Below, in pieces: positions 1 to 11,828 of a stretch of 64,000 nt of DNA (position 1 is its first letter; the number at the start of each line of letters is the position of its first letter). Source of the stretch: Beroe ovata (Eukaryota > Ctenophora > Nuda > Beroida > Beroidae); assembly GCA_946803715.1 (NCBI GenBank), contig CAMPET010000001.1, positions 250,655-314,654 of the forward strand. The letters run 5' to 3'. Both the position numbers and the translations under genes were made by a program. The notes below the pieces were generated by a model that made no database searches, was not told where the DNA came from, and was given only the letters and a program-made list of their open reading frames with translations.

Positions 1-305
1 TCAGAGTTTAAAATGACCATGTCTGCTTAAGGTGTGGGGTCATGAGCGTGGATGTGTTGGTCAAGCATACATATATGCATAGTTTTAAATAGGAACGGAA
101 GTTAAAACGTGAATTAAGCAACACTATTCAATAACTTATTAACAGTTTAGAGCTTGTTAAAGACACGGAAAATGCTGTGTATATATCCACAGTTTGAATG
201 TGGGCGTGTCAATTCGACCCATCTTAAAGATCAGATATTAGGTATCTGTTTTAGGGTTTAAATTCGAAAACCATAAAATTTTAGTCTAAAATCCGTCTTA
301 TTCAG
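1..305. other. intron or upstream sequence of the first partial gene
   Basis: No coding exon was recognised here. The stretch is AT-rich and ends in a pyrimidine-rich tract and an AG acceptor immediately before the exon at 306, so it is most simply the 3' part of an intron of a gene that begins left of the window. Confidence 0.5.
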
Positions 306-966
306 GTTGTAAAGAAGACAGATGACGACTTCTACAAAGATTCGTGCATGGCAACGTCAGATATCATGAGCACCAACTCACTCTCAGTAACTGACACTGA
401 CACTAACTTCAGTTCTCCGTCACTGACGTTTGATGAGGATGAAATCACGTCACCAGAGCTCAGGTTAGTGAACTGTGAGGCACCTGCGCGCGCGAGAGCA
501 CGCGCGCGCGGTAACATGTGATGATATAAAAATTATTGTCGCGTGTTACATTTTTGCGTAGGATGTAGTAAAATTTTGTGACTAATGTGCACAAGTTCCA
601 ACAAAACTAATCATAAAGTTTCATCCTTCCATGTAATTTCAGTGATCTAGTGAGGGATATTGAGAATCTCATTGACGTCCCCAGTTTACATCAGCCAGAA
701 CTAATTGTCAAAGGTATTATACTTCACGAAAAAACGATTTTGGATGTTCCGAGGAATTTTCCATTTGAAATTTCGTCTAATATCATCAATTGTGACCCTG
801 TTATGATTTCTCAGGAGAGAAACTGTCGACAGCAGCGTACAATCAGAACGGCAACTGTGGCCAGGACGGACTAAACTTCACCTCAAGTTGGAATAATCTC
901 CTAGACGAGCTAAACTTGGGCGGACTATCAGAGTACCTAGACACCCCCCTCGACGGGATTGTGTGA
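306..966 (+). CDS. 3' end of an unidentified gene (last three exons)
   Basis: Three exons chain with matching phases: 306-463, 643-713 and 815-966, the last ending in TGA. Each intron is GT-AG. The encoded C-terminus (about 126 residues) is rich in Ser, Thr, Asp and Glu, with a stretch DTDTNFSSPSLTFDEDE. It then has two short amphipathic segments, DLVRDIENLIDVP and SSWNNLLDELNLGGLSEYL, that look like acidic-hydrophobic activation or docking motifs. The 5' part lies outside the window and I do not recognise the family. A transcription regulator tail is a guess from composition only. Confidence 0.6.
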
Positions 967-2936
967 TGTCATGTCATAACCTAGAGTCATCATCTAGCGA
1001 TGTCATCACTGGGACATATCGCATTGGACTAAAACATCATCAGAGTTTAGTTACCATAGCAACACGGTTAATAATAAACCCCGTTTATTTTAGGGGGCTC
1101 CCTTTTGTTGTCATAGCAACGGTGTTTATGTGCTTATAGGAACTTGAGATGAACGAATGAATTGATAAGTTTTTGGAAAGTGATCGAATCATGTTCCAAT
1201 CAGGTTCCAATAATAATCAACATCATGTGAAAAACCGTCTAATGATTATTGATTATGTGGCCTATAAACCTCTAGTCATGGCCTTTACTTATCAGAAAAA
1301 TGTAAATTTTATATCGTATTACCAGATTGTTTTTATCAAAATCAGAAAATATTCTATCTTAATATTCAAGTGAATTTAATATTTATGCCTGGAAGTTGTG
1401 AAAATATAGTTCCTATTCGAAAACAAAAAAGTTGCCATTTTTTCTATAATTTGTTCAGCATGTGATTGTTTGGTGAAGGAATAATGCATTGTTTGTAGAT
1501 GAGTAGTTGTAAAGTTTATCCAATTTGCCAGAAAATTGATATACAACAAAATGAAAATCGGACTTTTACTTTGTCAGCTTCAATTCTCAAATGCTTTACC
1601 TCCAACACCAAACTTCATCAGTGGTGCAAATCCAGGGGGGGATGGGGGGGGGATATATCCCCCCCAATAATTTGGTTCCATCCCCTCNATTTGTTCAGCA
1701 TGTGATTGTTTGGTGAAGGAATGATGCATTGTTTGTAGATAAGTAGTTGTAAAGTTTATCCAATTTGCCAGAAAATTGATATACAGCAAAATGAAAAACG
1801 GACTTTTACTTTGTCAGCTACGATTCTCAAATGCTTCGCCTCCAACACCAAACTAAATTAAGATGTCACTTTAGATATCAAATCCTCAGCCCTAAACTGT
1901 CCATGCGTGGTTAGGCTATCAACTTCTGTGACAACAGAGTGGTGTGAATGGAACCCCACGGTTTCGATTCCTTGTTAAACATGCCGTACAGCAAGGATCT
2001 CCACCGTGTTCGCCAGGCTGGGCGCATATTAACCACTCTGTCTTGACCAAAGTCGATTATAAATGTCTCGTGTTAGGAACATGCTTTCTTGTGCTTTCTT
2101 GTGCTTAGGAACATGCTTTCTTGTGCTTGACAACGGGTGCTTACTGCACAGTGACCTGATATACGTCTGATACCGAAGAATATCGCATCTAGATTTCCAC
2201 GAATTTAGTTCACGTCAAATGAGAAACAAAAACTCATAACCTTTTTCAGTGCGCATTGTCCTGCAGTTCAACTTTAGTAAATCTTAATTCTATTATAATC
2301 ACGTGAATTGATCATGACTTGAAATTAAAAGCAAAAAACCTGTTTAAAAGCCGAAAAACCGGTCAAACAGGTTTCACAACTCACAGTTTGATGACAAAAT
2401 TTGTCTCCAACTCGAACCACGGGCGACTAATTCAATTTGTAATCAGTGAAAATTTCACTTGGACGTGGATTAGGGGGACTTGTGCTTGAGGAAGAGAGCG
2501 AGATAAGAACACTATATGGTCACAAGTCCCTCAGACTACAAAGTCTCGGTGAGGGACTTGTGAAGTGTGAGTTAGCCACTTGGTCTCACGGTCGCGACTT
2601 CACTCAGTTTGGTTGGATGGAGGAGAAGGAAGATGAGGGACCTGTGCCCTTGAGCATTTTGTGAGAAATTAAACTTTACGGTTTTGTGTTTTATCTCTAC
2701 AGTGAAAATCATGCTATAAAACAGGCGACCTCTTGTCCGTTCCATCATTATTGTAACCGTTTTCCCGAGTTTCTCAATTTATAATCCGATTATTTTTACT
2801 CCAAATCTTCTAACTTTTCTACCCCTTGTTCCAGCAATTACAAGATGAAAATCTTCTCATTTCTCTAACCCTTACTCCAGCAATTACAAGATGCAAATCT
2901 TCTAACTTTTCTAACCCTTGTTCCAGCAATAACAAG
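967..2936. other. intergenic stretch with a direct repeat
   Basis: No gene was recognised. It holds two RFX-like palindromic motifs (1050-1063 and 1107-1120) and a pair of about 166-base direct repeats around a single n (1449-1614 and 1689-1854). At 2826-2936 there are three imperfect copies of a unit containing CCAGCAATTACAAGATG just before the AGXT2 start codon. An open stretch at 2446-2664 has no splice context or recognisable product and is not annotated. Confidence 0.5.
1449..1854 (+). repeat. direct repeat pair flanking a single-n assembly join
   Basis: Positions 1449-1614 and 1689-1854 are near-identical copies offset by 240 bases, differing at only a few positions. The n at 1688 sits exactly at the start of the second copy. 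Between them lies a G-run/C-run hairpin (about 1634-1667). This may be a real tandem duplication or two haplotypes placed in series by the assembler. Confidence 0.8.
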
Positions 2937-5900
2937 ATGTCATCATTCCGAGCAGCAGTTCAAAGACTCTCATCCTCAACTCCTCACTTTCTGAGTACTA
3001 GATCAGCGTCGTCTACGACCACTAGTAGCCGAGGTCTGGTCTCCGCCCAACCACAGGAGGAAACCATCGATCCCCAGCTTCCTTTTTTTGGTTAGTTTTG
3101 GGAATTCAATTTCTCAACAACTCCAGAAAAGTTCCAATTCGTGGTCCAAGATGTTGTAGGGTCAAGAGAATGAACAGCTACTCGGGTTTTAGTGCAAGAT
3201 AATCGTGCTAATTTGGTGCATTTTATACGTCTTCCGCTAAAAATTCGCGCTCCTCACTCCTCACTATTCCAATCTCGCTCCTCATTTTCCTTACTAAAGT
3301 CCCCTGTATTTGCCTCTGCACTTTTCCCATTTACCCAGACTACGAACCGCCTGTCTACGACGGACCATCCCGGGAGGAGGTCATCAAGAAGAGGGCTGCC
3401 AATGTGAACCCTGCTGTCACAAGACAGACGTACTACAAGGATCCACCACTTTTCGTAGCTGGTGAGTTTTCAATTACGGACCGAAAATTACCAATGATCA
3501 TTGTAATTTCAAAACTGTCTGCACTTTTGTAGTGATCACATTCGTCGTCGTCATAGTGATGATTCCAGACTCCAGAGAATGTCGGGCATGCGGCCATCAT
3601 AATCTCATTTCTCACGCGCAGGGAAAGGACAGTATTTGTACGATGATAAGGGGAAACGCTATCTCGATCTACTTGGGGGAATTTGTACTGTATCAGCCGG
3701 GCACAACCATCCAAAGGTTTGCAGAGAGGAAAACACAAAATCGAAGATTCCCCAGATTGAAATTCGAGATTTAGACTATAGCACCTTTTCGACAAGCTTA
3801 TATCTCGGGCCGTAGATCCAAAGAATGGTCACCAAAACAATAATCTTCACATTTAGGTGAACGCTGCGATATCAGACCAAATGTCACGTGTTACTCACAC
3901 ATCTAATGTGCTGGTCCATCCGAAAATCAGCGAGTACTCAGAGGCTATGATCGAGAAATTCCCGAAAGATAGTGAGTCCTGAGTTCCTTGGACGATCATT
4001 AGAATCACCGAAATATATCTGGCGAATAGCCAAGAAATCACCCATGCATTCTGCCTTGTGTCATGAAATGACGACGTACACAGATAAGCGCGCATCACGA
4101 GGGACCTATCCCCTTAATTTTTTGACAAGTTGCCAAATAAAAAAGCCTTGAGTCTAATGCACTGATTCCACGTCTCACACAGGTAATCTGAGTGTGGTAT
4201 ATTTCTGTAACAGTGGATCTGAAGCCAATGATTTGGCTATGATGATGGCACGAGCTTATACTGGGTACCTCAACATTGTCGGTGAGTGGTCGGGAAAATC
4301 GAGTGGTGGATTGATAAGCGAGATTTCCTTGGCCATCGATAACAACCAATCACGATATATAGTGACCATGATATAGATAGTGGCCCACTGTGAGTAGTGA
4401 CCCTTGTGACCATGTCACGTGACCCAACATCTCCATCCACCAGGACTAAGAAGAGCTTACCACGGAGCAAGTGCAGCTAATCTCTCACTGACAGCCATGC
4501 CACTCTACCGCCATGCGTCCATGCCCATCACTAACATTTCCCAGACCATGTCACCCGATGTTTACAGAGGACTGTGGGGTGGGAGCCATTGCCGGGATGG
4601 ACCATGTCAGGTACTATAGGTCACTGTGTATGTGTGTGTGTGTGTGTGTTTACCAATTGCTTGGTTGGGGTAAAAATCTGAGGAGATATTCTTATTCTCA
4701 CTCCTGTACACTCAGGCAGACAGGGCGTGTGACTGTGCACCGGACACATGCATGGCCACGGGAATGTATGCTGATCAGTATCGTGATCACCTGCACACTC
4801 TGTGTCCTGCAGGCAGAGGACTGGCCGGATTCATTGCCGAGGGAATGGGGGGAATGACTGCCGCCATTCAGGCGCCTAAAGGTACGGATAAGCTCGATAC
4901 CTACTTCGATAGGAAACCGGGACATACCTACTTTAGATCAAAACGAATTTTCATGCTCATTGCTCAAACGCTTTTTTTATAAGCTAGAAGTTTTTGCTTT
5001 GAGGTCCGTCACCCCCAGGTTTTTATAAGGAAATATTCGATATCACCAAATCGTATGGTGGTGTCAACATCATGGACGAAGTGCAGACTGGATTCGGACG
5101 ACTTGGGACACACTATTGGGGATTCGAGTATCACGGTGTTAAGCCTGACATCATCACAGCTGCCAAGAGTGAGTTGCGTTGGTGCCATCTCTTTAGTCTT
5201 TACAAAGCAATAACTTCACGTGTGTCGTGTTAGTCAAGCTTGAAACTATCCACCGTTACCATGGTAACCACTCATAACCAGGCATTGGTAACGGCTTCCC
5301 AATGGCAATGTGCGCGACAACTCCGGAAATTGCGGAGGCGTTCGCAAACAGCTGCCTCCACTTCAACACATTCGGCGGAAACGCCATCGCCAGTGCCGCC
5401 GGTCTCGCCACTTTACAAGCAATAGACGAGGACGGTCTCATGGAGAACAGTCATGTGGTATGTTCTTGCTTTTTCCTATTTCTTGTTCTCGAGTCAGGAA
5501 GATTCTTCTTTTCCTTTCTTACACGATGATATCAACATGTTCTGTTAACCTATGTATTTTACTGCTTCACTGAACAGTAAAGCAGTTCATGAATATTGAT
5601 ATCCATGCTAACACAATTTTCCTTACACTAGGTAGGAACTCACATCCTCGAGGCTCTCAACAAGCTGAGGGTGAAGCATGATATCATCGGGGATGTGAGG
5701 GGTAAGGGATTCTTCATGGCTGTGGAGTTTGTAGAGTCCCAGAGCACAAACAAACCCATCCCCAATTACCATCTTAATGCCATCGTGGAGAGATTCAAGG
5801 TATAGTGCCGCGTTGATCTACGTACCTTCATTATTGAGTGTAGCATTACGAAATGCCACACAAGAAATGCCATATTATGAAATGCCACCCTCCCCCAACT

Positions 5901-6445
5901 CCTCTCTCTTACCCTCAGGATCTTGGTGTGGTTGTCGGTAAGGGAGGTCTCTACCTAAACTGCTTTAGGATGCAGCCCCCAATGTGTGTAACCCTGGAAG
6001 ATGCTGATTTTATCATTCAAGTAATGGATCAGGTGAATATTTATTTTCGAACATTTTGCGGGTGAATTGGGCAACCTCACAGTCTTTTGTACGGGAAAAT
6101 ATAGCAATCCGACTTCATTTTTACCAATTACTTGCAAGACTTTTCTCTGAATGGGTTTCTGGTGTCAAGCTGATAAGATATCATATCAGCAATACCAGCT
6201 TCAGATATAATTGATTTATATCGTCTCACTGATATAAAGATATAATATTGATTGGAGTCTATGGAGGAGAAATCACGTGACCATCGTGTTTTTCTGTCGT
6301 ATCTTATCGGAAGTCCGTCATATGCTGCAATTTGAGTGAAGCTGAATCAGGTGGTGCCGATAATTAACCATGTTTCCAGGTATTCACAGAGTACAGTTTG
6401 GGAAAACTCGATTTGGAGGCGTTTAATCCAAACCCTGCAAAATAA
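2937..6445 (+). CDS. AGXT2: alanine-glyoxylate aminotransferase 2-like, class III PLP aminotransferase
   Basis: Twelve exons chain in phase to 530 residues: 2937-3090, 3339-3461, 3622-3716, 3857-3971, 4183-4281, 4444-4610, 4716-4881, 5019-5168, 5282-5457, 5632-5799, 5919-6032 and 6380-6445. Human AGXT2 has 514. The first 30 or so residues are Arg/Ser-rich with no acids, as in a mitochondrial presequence. AGXT2-like signatures include [10 protein letters not shown], the [15 protein letters not shown] segment, [11 protein letters not shown] (Asp326) and AAKSIGNGFPM with the PLP lysine near residue 356. The family moves amino groups from beta-aminoisobutyrate or alanine to glyoxylate or pyruvate in mitochondria. 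The usual AEPIQG is AEGMGG here, which may alter substrate pocket or loop. Adjacent Xsc downstream raises taurine as a substrate; that is inference. Taurine:pyruvate aminotransferases share the fold class, but the sequence reads closer to AGXT2. Confidence 0.93.
4626..4650 (+). repeat. GT microsatellite in an AGXT2 intron
   Basis: A run of about eleven GT units lies in the intron between exons 6 and 7. It does not touch the splice sites. Confidence 0.85.
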
Positions 6446-6856
6446 GGAAATAACTGGGAAGTGTCAGAATATCTGCTGACAAGGAAAAAGTTCGTAGTTG
6501 GGCGTCTGAGGAGAAAGTAAAGACTAAGAAATTTGAGAACTTTGAGAATTTCAAGATGAAAAGACAGTGAATAAGGATTTTTAGCTCGAGCGAAATGTTG
6601 AATAAACAGTCAAAGGACTCCGATTGAGATATTGTTACTTTTATGATTTTTGTGTTTCGTAATTCGACATTCAAACTTATTTCTATTTCTTGGATCAAAT
6701 TAACTTCTTTAATCTAATCAGATCGCTAGAAAAAGATCTTTCAATTCAGATTACTTGTTTCCTTCAATTCCGATTGCTAACTCCCTTCCTAGAAAATTGC
6801 TGCTTATTTCTTTTTCGATCACATCTAACTCTCCTCCCCCAAACGTAGCAGTTAGT
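6446..6856. other. short AGXT2-Xsc intergenic spacer
   Basis: Only 411 bases separate the AGXT2 stop codon from the Xsc start codon on the same strand. The sequence is AT-rich and must hold the AGXT2 3' end and the Xsc promoter and leader, unless the two are co-transcribed. No clear TATA box or polyadenylation signal could be assigned. An in-frame upstream ATG at 6755 would lengthen Xsc by 34 residues but the 6857 start gives a more typical presequence. Confidence 0.6.
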
Positions 6857-9800
6857 ATGGCAAGTGTAGCAACTAAACTACGGAATGCAGTCTCCCCTCA
6901 AGTGTGTAGTAGGATGAAGAGTGCGCTTCCCGCAACTCATGGGCTCCCCAAACTTCAGCCACAGAATGAGGTAAAACTGACACCATTATCGCAAAACATC
7001 TTGACACCGCTTCGCTTGACATCACTCCGCTTGACACAACTTTCCAAACAGCGCTACTCTGAAACCGTTTCGCTTAACACCGCTTCCCTCCATAGCACTT
7101 CGAGCTAAAGTCACTCTCAGACCTATTGACATTTGACTAATTGGGTCATTTGATTTTGACACCGCTTCTCTTGAGATCAATGCCCAATTCGTTGACATCA
7201 CCCCTTCTTGACACCCCTTCTCTTGACACTTCTTTTGCTTGACACCGCTTCTCTCGAATTGACACCACTCTTAGCTGACACCACTCTCAGCTGACACCAC
7301 TCTCAGATCACATGAACACTCAATCCCCAGTCAGAGGTTCCGGACCACTTCACAAAACCGGTCAAGATGATGGCATCTGAAGCTCTGGTTGAAACTATGG
7401 TACGACAGAAGGTTAACACTGTCTTTGGTATCGTGGGATCAGCTTTCATGGATGCTCTGGATCTTTTCCCAGAGGCAGGAATACGATTTCTACCAGGTTG
7501 GTTACCAGCTAAAGCCGCTATGGTTTCACCAAAGGCTGAATCAAACCATTCGATCTCATCAAATCACCCTCTCATCCGTACGCATTTCCTCACTAACACC
7601 ATCCAATCGTTACCATGGTAACACCATGTCCGGATAGTAACCATGGCAACCACCCTCTGTAGTACAACATGAGCAGAATGCAGCTCACATGGCAGACGGC
7701 TATTCTAGGATCAGTGGAAAACATGGTGTCTGCACCGCCCAAAACGGTCCTGGTGTCACTAACTTCGTGACAGGTTCGTTCAGATGTATCCCAACTCATA
7801 CTGACGTTTTTTGGACTCAATCCAACTGAGTTGACTCAGTTGCCATAGCAACATGCACATTGCACACCCTAACGACCCACCATCTCACCCAGGTGTGGCG
7901 GCAGCATACTGGGCCCACTCACCCGTCGTGGTGTTCTCTCCTGAGGCTGGTTCAATGGGAGTTGGTCATGGAGGATTCCAGGAGGTGGACCAGCTACCCC
8001 TATTCAAGGTGGGACATGATACGAATTGTGTGGGCATAGGTTCAAACCCCCTGCAGACATGGATAAACCGAGTACAACTTTGCTCAATATATGGTGAAGC
8101 ATCGCTCGATTTGCTCTTCCCATAATGCGGTAGAAGAAGTTTACTGCAGCAAATCCAAGTTGATTTGCTGAGCACAGAAGCACAAACATTTCCTCGACTA
8201 CTCTAACTCCATTTCAGCCAATCACAAAGTATCAAGGGCATGTCAACAATCCACTAAGAATGTCAGAAATTGCAAATCGAGCATTTGACGTGGCCATGAG
8301 TGAGAGGGGACCTACTCAGATCAACGTTCCTCGTGACTATCTTTATCATGAAGGTCAGAGATGCAGATATATAGTTTCCCCAAATTTTACAATATTGCGT
8401 GCAATGGTTGGAATGTCTAATACCTACCTGCTTTTTACGGGCAAAATCCCGCGATTTCTGCAGAATATAACGAACTCTTCTAATATCAATATCAATCTCT
8501 GCACCCAAATCATCACGCTGAATCACCCACAGGAATGTACGAGATAGCAACCCCTAGAGTGGTCGAGAAGGGGTGTGGGGGGCCACAGTCAATCCTTGCA
8601 GCAGTCAACATGATCAAATCTGCCAAGAATCCTGTGATACTGGGTGAGTGATTGGCGGATGATCGGTTATCATTCCTAATTCAGACTTGTAGTTTTAACC
8701 GTCACACACTTGATAGTTGATACTCAACTATATGATATTGAAAACTTCAATGATATTGAAAACTGATATTGAACCAATCAAATTTGTTAGCATGTCACAG
8801 ACTCCCAGCAGACAATTCACACTCCCTTTACCCTTTAGCCGGAGGAGGCGTCACGATGTCTGGAGCACAAGATGAGGTGTCAGAGCTAGCTGCCCTCCTC
8901 TCTGCCCCTATTGCAGTGACATATCTTCACAACGATGCCATGCCTTCAGATGATCCGCTCTACGCTGGACCTCTCGGTAAGAGAGAAGTTCTGGACGATT
9001 AAAAAATTGTTTGTTATCATGATATTTACCATGGTACCATGTGCATTGTGCAATGGTAACAGTTGTCTTGGTAACAGTTGCCTTGGTAACACATCTTCTC
9101 AGGTTACCAGGGATCCCAGGCAGCCATGTACAGCATGAGGGACGCTGACGTGGTCATTGCACTGGGGACGAGACTCAGTCCGTTTGGCACTCTGCCTCAG
9201 TACGGAGAAGAATACTGGCCGAGCAATGCTAAAATCATCCAGGTTAGCGAATCGAAGTTGAGCAGGTTCCAATTTATAATGTCATATATCAATCGAAAAT
9301 CCAAGTAACTAAACATTTTTCAAATTGGTTCAGATTTCCAACTCTCTCTCCATCCAGGTTGATACAGATGAGAGGAGAATTGGTCTCACTAAGAAGATCG
9401 ATATTGGCATCTGTGGGGATGTGAAACTTGCTGCTAAGGAGTTGAGTCAGAAGTTGAGGGCGAGTGGCGATCTCGAGTGTAACGAAAACAGAACTGCAAG
9501 ACTGGAGAAATTCTCCCAGGTATCTGTCAAAACTTGACAGCTCCAGGATAAAACCTCGACGATACAGAAAACAAACCACTGACAGCTTAACTAGTCAATT
9601 TTCAATCCCCGCATCTATATAAACTGTCGTTTCTATTAAATCTGATCTCGTATCATCGCAGCTGAAAGCTGAGTGGACAGAAAAGCTGGATCACATCACA
9701 TTCTCCACTGTGGAATCAACCTCAGGGAGAATCAGACCTAGACAGGCACTGCGGGCTTTGGAAAAGGGATTAGCTCCTGATAGCATAGTCTCTACGGATA

Positions 9801-10760
9801 TTGGGAATATTTGCAGTGTATCCAATAGCTACCTCTCGTTCAAGTGGGTAAACATTGTCTATTGAAAATGCTGTTTTCGTCTTAGGATGTTGTTGAAGAT
9901 TCATGAAGTTTGAGGTCAAGTTGCCTTTTGATCTTACAGTAATTTTAACTCTTTTTAGACACAAAGGACCAAGCATGCTCGCTGCCATGACATTTGGGAA
10001 CTGTGGCTACGCATTCCCTGCTGCAATGGGTGCTAAAGTGGCTGCTCCAAACCGAAATTGTGTGGCATACTGTGGAGATGGCGCTTGGGGAATGCAGCTC
10101 AATGAGGTAATTGTTTCTAAACAACAATTAGCATCAACAATTAGCATGACAACACAATATAAACAACTGTGGTAAAGAGAATCTCTAATCACGGTTACAC
10201 TTTCAGGTGATGACGTGCATCAGAGAGAATATTCCTACCACAGCTGTCGTGTTCAACAATGGACAATGGGGTGCAGAAAAGAAGAATCAAGTTCTTTGGT
10301 TTGGAGACAGGTCAGCAGAATCAATAGACGATTTCTTTTGTCATAGGTACCTGATTACCTTTATAGTGAGTGTCTAATATTCTTATGATTCCCTAGATAT
10401 GTTGGAGTTCAGCTGCATAATCCATGGAGCTATGCAGACATAGCTAAGTCCATGCATGCTGAGGGAATCACATGCTCTCATTTGGACCAAGTCACTGATG
10501 CCATAGAGTAAGTTAACATTTGTATTTGAAAATGCCCAAGGTCTGGGCTAAGCTCAATTCTTCTATAACATCAATTATTTAGGCAAGCCAATAAGAACCA
10601 GGCTGAAGGAAAAACAACAATCATTGAAGTCTTGGTGACTAAAGAATTGGGAGATCCATTCAGAAGGGATGCCATGAAACTTCCAAACAGACACCTTGAA
10701 AAATACAGGAACACATGCCAAACTGAGGAGAGTGGAACTGGACAACCAACTGATTTATGA
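6857..10760 (+). CDS. xsc: sulfoacetaldehyde acetyltransferase (Xsc), ThDP enzyme, intron-containing
   Basis: Fourteen exons chain without a phase conflict to 638 residues: 6857-6970, 7331-7496, 7663-7773, 7893-8008, 8218-8353, 8533-8643, 8839-8976, 9103-9242, 9358-9519, 9662-9843, 9959-10106, 10207-10310, 10397-10507 and 10583-10760. Bacterial Xsc has about 590. Xsc hallmarks run in order: [34 protein letters not shown] (cofactor Glu97), [59 protein letters not shown], then the ThDP motif from GDG near 499 to NN near 525, WGAEKKNQ and [10 protein letters not shown] near the end. Xsc converts sulfoacetaldehyde and phosphate to acetyl phosphate and sulfite. Exon 1 encodes 38 basic, Ser-rich residues lacking from bacterial Xsc, likely a mitochondrial presequence. 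Acetolactate synthase and HACL1 are more distant relatives and lack the HNDAxPxxxPLxAGPLG and PFRRDAM blocks. Confidence 0.95.
6977..7312 (+). repeat. TGACACCACT/TTGACACCGCTTC minisatellite in Xsc intron 1
   Basis: About two dozen degenerate 11-15 base units built on TGACACC-ACTCTC or TTGACACCGCTTCTC fill most of Xsc intron 1. The array ends about 20 bases before the exon 2 acceptor. The same core occurs at 35016-35132 and 43066-43300. Confidence 0.85.
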
Positions 10761-11170
10761 GACAATAGATTTAACAAGACTGTTTTTGGTATTCATTTCA
10801 TTATTATTTCATGGAGGCATTCAAATAAGTGTGTAAGTTATACATTTCGATAATAGGGCGTGATTCCGGGTTCTCTTATTAAGGTTATAATGACCTGTAA
10901 CATTGATAAGTTAGCTAATACATTCAACAAAATGTGTTTCATTACTAAAACATCAACCATGGCTGATATAACATATATCTGGGTATAGATAAGATTCCTG
11001 GAGCCCTATTCGAGACTGAGTCATGTCTGTCCTTGATTGACAGATTAAGGAGGCCTAGATAGAACTTTGAAGAGTTTCATATATTCCTTGTCCAATGCTC
11101 TTAAGTTTCCAGAGTTGCAGAAAAGTCTTGCAGATAGACATGAAAATTAGAAAATTTAAATGCTATATGC

Positions 11171-11352
11171 TTCAGATGATTGAACATTGTAGACAGTGAT
11201 ACAAAGTCAATTGAATCAAACCCACACACTTTTTCACCACAAATCTACTGACAGTTTCAAGACATTATAGTCTCTTCTTCAGGATCTCCACAAAGTGTGG
11301 CCCTCGCTTCTCAAATTTGATTGTAATTAGTAGTGTTGATAAGTTTAAAACT
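11171..11352 (+). repeat. dispersed repeat, family with copies at 58.5 and 59.3 kb
   Basis: The unit runs from TTCAGATGATTGAACATTG to GTAGTGTTGATAAGTTT and contains TTCACCACAAATCTACTGAC and CTTCTTCAGG. Closely similar copies occur at 58539-58735 and 59276-59375, and the last third recurs near 44890-44965. All copies lie outside genes. No coding capacity was seen, so it is probably a non-autonomous transposon or its remnant. Confidence 0.8.
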
Positions 11353-11517
11353 ATATTAAATGCTATATTTAAATGCTAGTTTAAATGCTATATGATTTTC
11401 TATTGAAGCACATAACATTGTATGTGAAATAAATTGTTTCTGACAAAATTTTCAATGACAGTTGTCAAATGTCACTCACGATTTGTTAAATGTTATCTTC
11501 TGTTGTCGATCATTGAT

Positions 11518-11828
11518 AGACCCTGTGGAGAATTCCGTTTAATTGCGCGCGCGGCGCGAACTTATTCTCAGACAGCAGAATGCGGCTTGTATCATGTATC
11601 AGCAGTTTAGCGTCGCCAGACAAATTTCTTTTGAGGCCTAATTAGTAATTACGCGCACGCCAGACGCCGCGCGCGCGTTCAATGTACGTATACGGCCGGT
11701 ATAGCTTGTCTGATCTGGCGACGCACAACCGCTGATGCAAAATTAAAAACCGCTGATGCAAGCTGTCTGAGAATTCAAAATGAGTTTGCGCGCGCCGCGC
11801 GAGATACGAAACTCTCGACAGGGCCAGG
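11518..11828. mobile_element. GC-rich foldback (MITE-like) element
   Basis: The two halves are imperfect inverted copies: the left end reads GACCCTGTGGAGAATTCCG, then a GCGCGCGCGGCGCG block, CTCAGACAGC, a TCAGCAGTTT block and GCGTCGCCAGA. The right half reads the same blocks in reverse complement, ending near GACAGGGCCAGGGT. There is no open reading frame. Similar CATGTCGAGAATT plus GCGCGC arms recur near 45.5, 59.1 and 59.7 kb. Confidence 0.75.

Noticed and set aside
2446-2664. A 72-codon open frame upstream of AGXT2
   Set aside because: No splice partner, no recognisable product and an internal direct-repeat character; not supported as a gene.
9844-9849. A phase-0 donor after the TGG codon at the end of Xsc exon 10
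   Set aside because: It would put the next exon out of frame; the donor two codons' worth earlier (AA|GTGGGT) restores the [10 protein letters not shown] frame.
6857-10760. Reading the Xsc gene as acetolactate synthase, HACL1 or ILVBL
   Set aside because: These share the ThDP fold and GDG...NN motif, but not the Xsc blocks around [36 protein letters not shown] and [10 protein letters not shown].
6857-10760. Bacterial contamination as the source of Xsc
   Set aside because: Thirteen spliceosomal introns with consistent phases and the intron-rich metazoan neighbours on the same contig exclude it.
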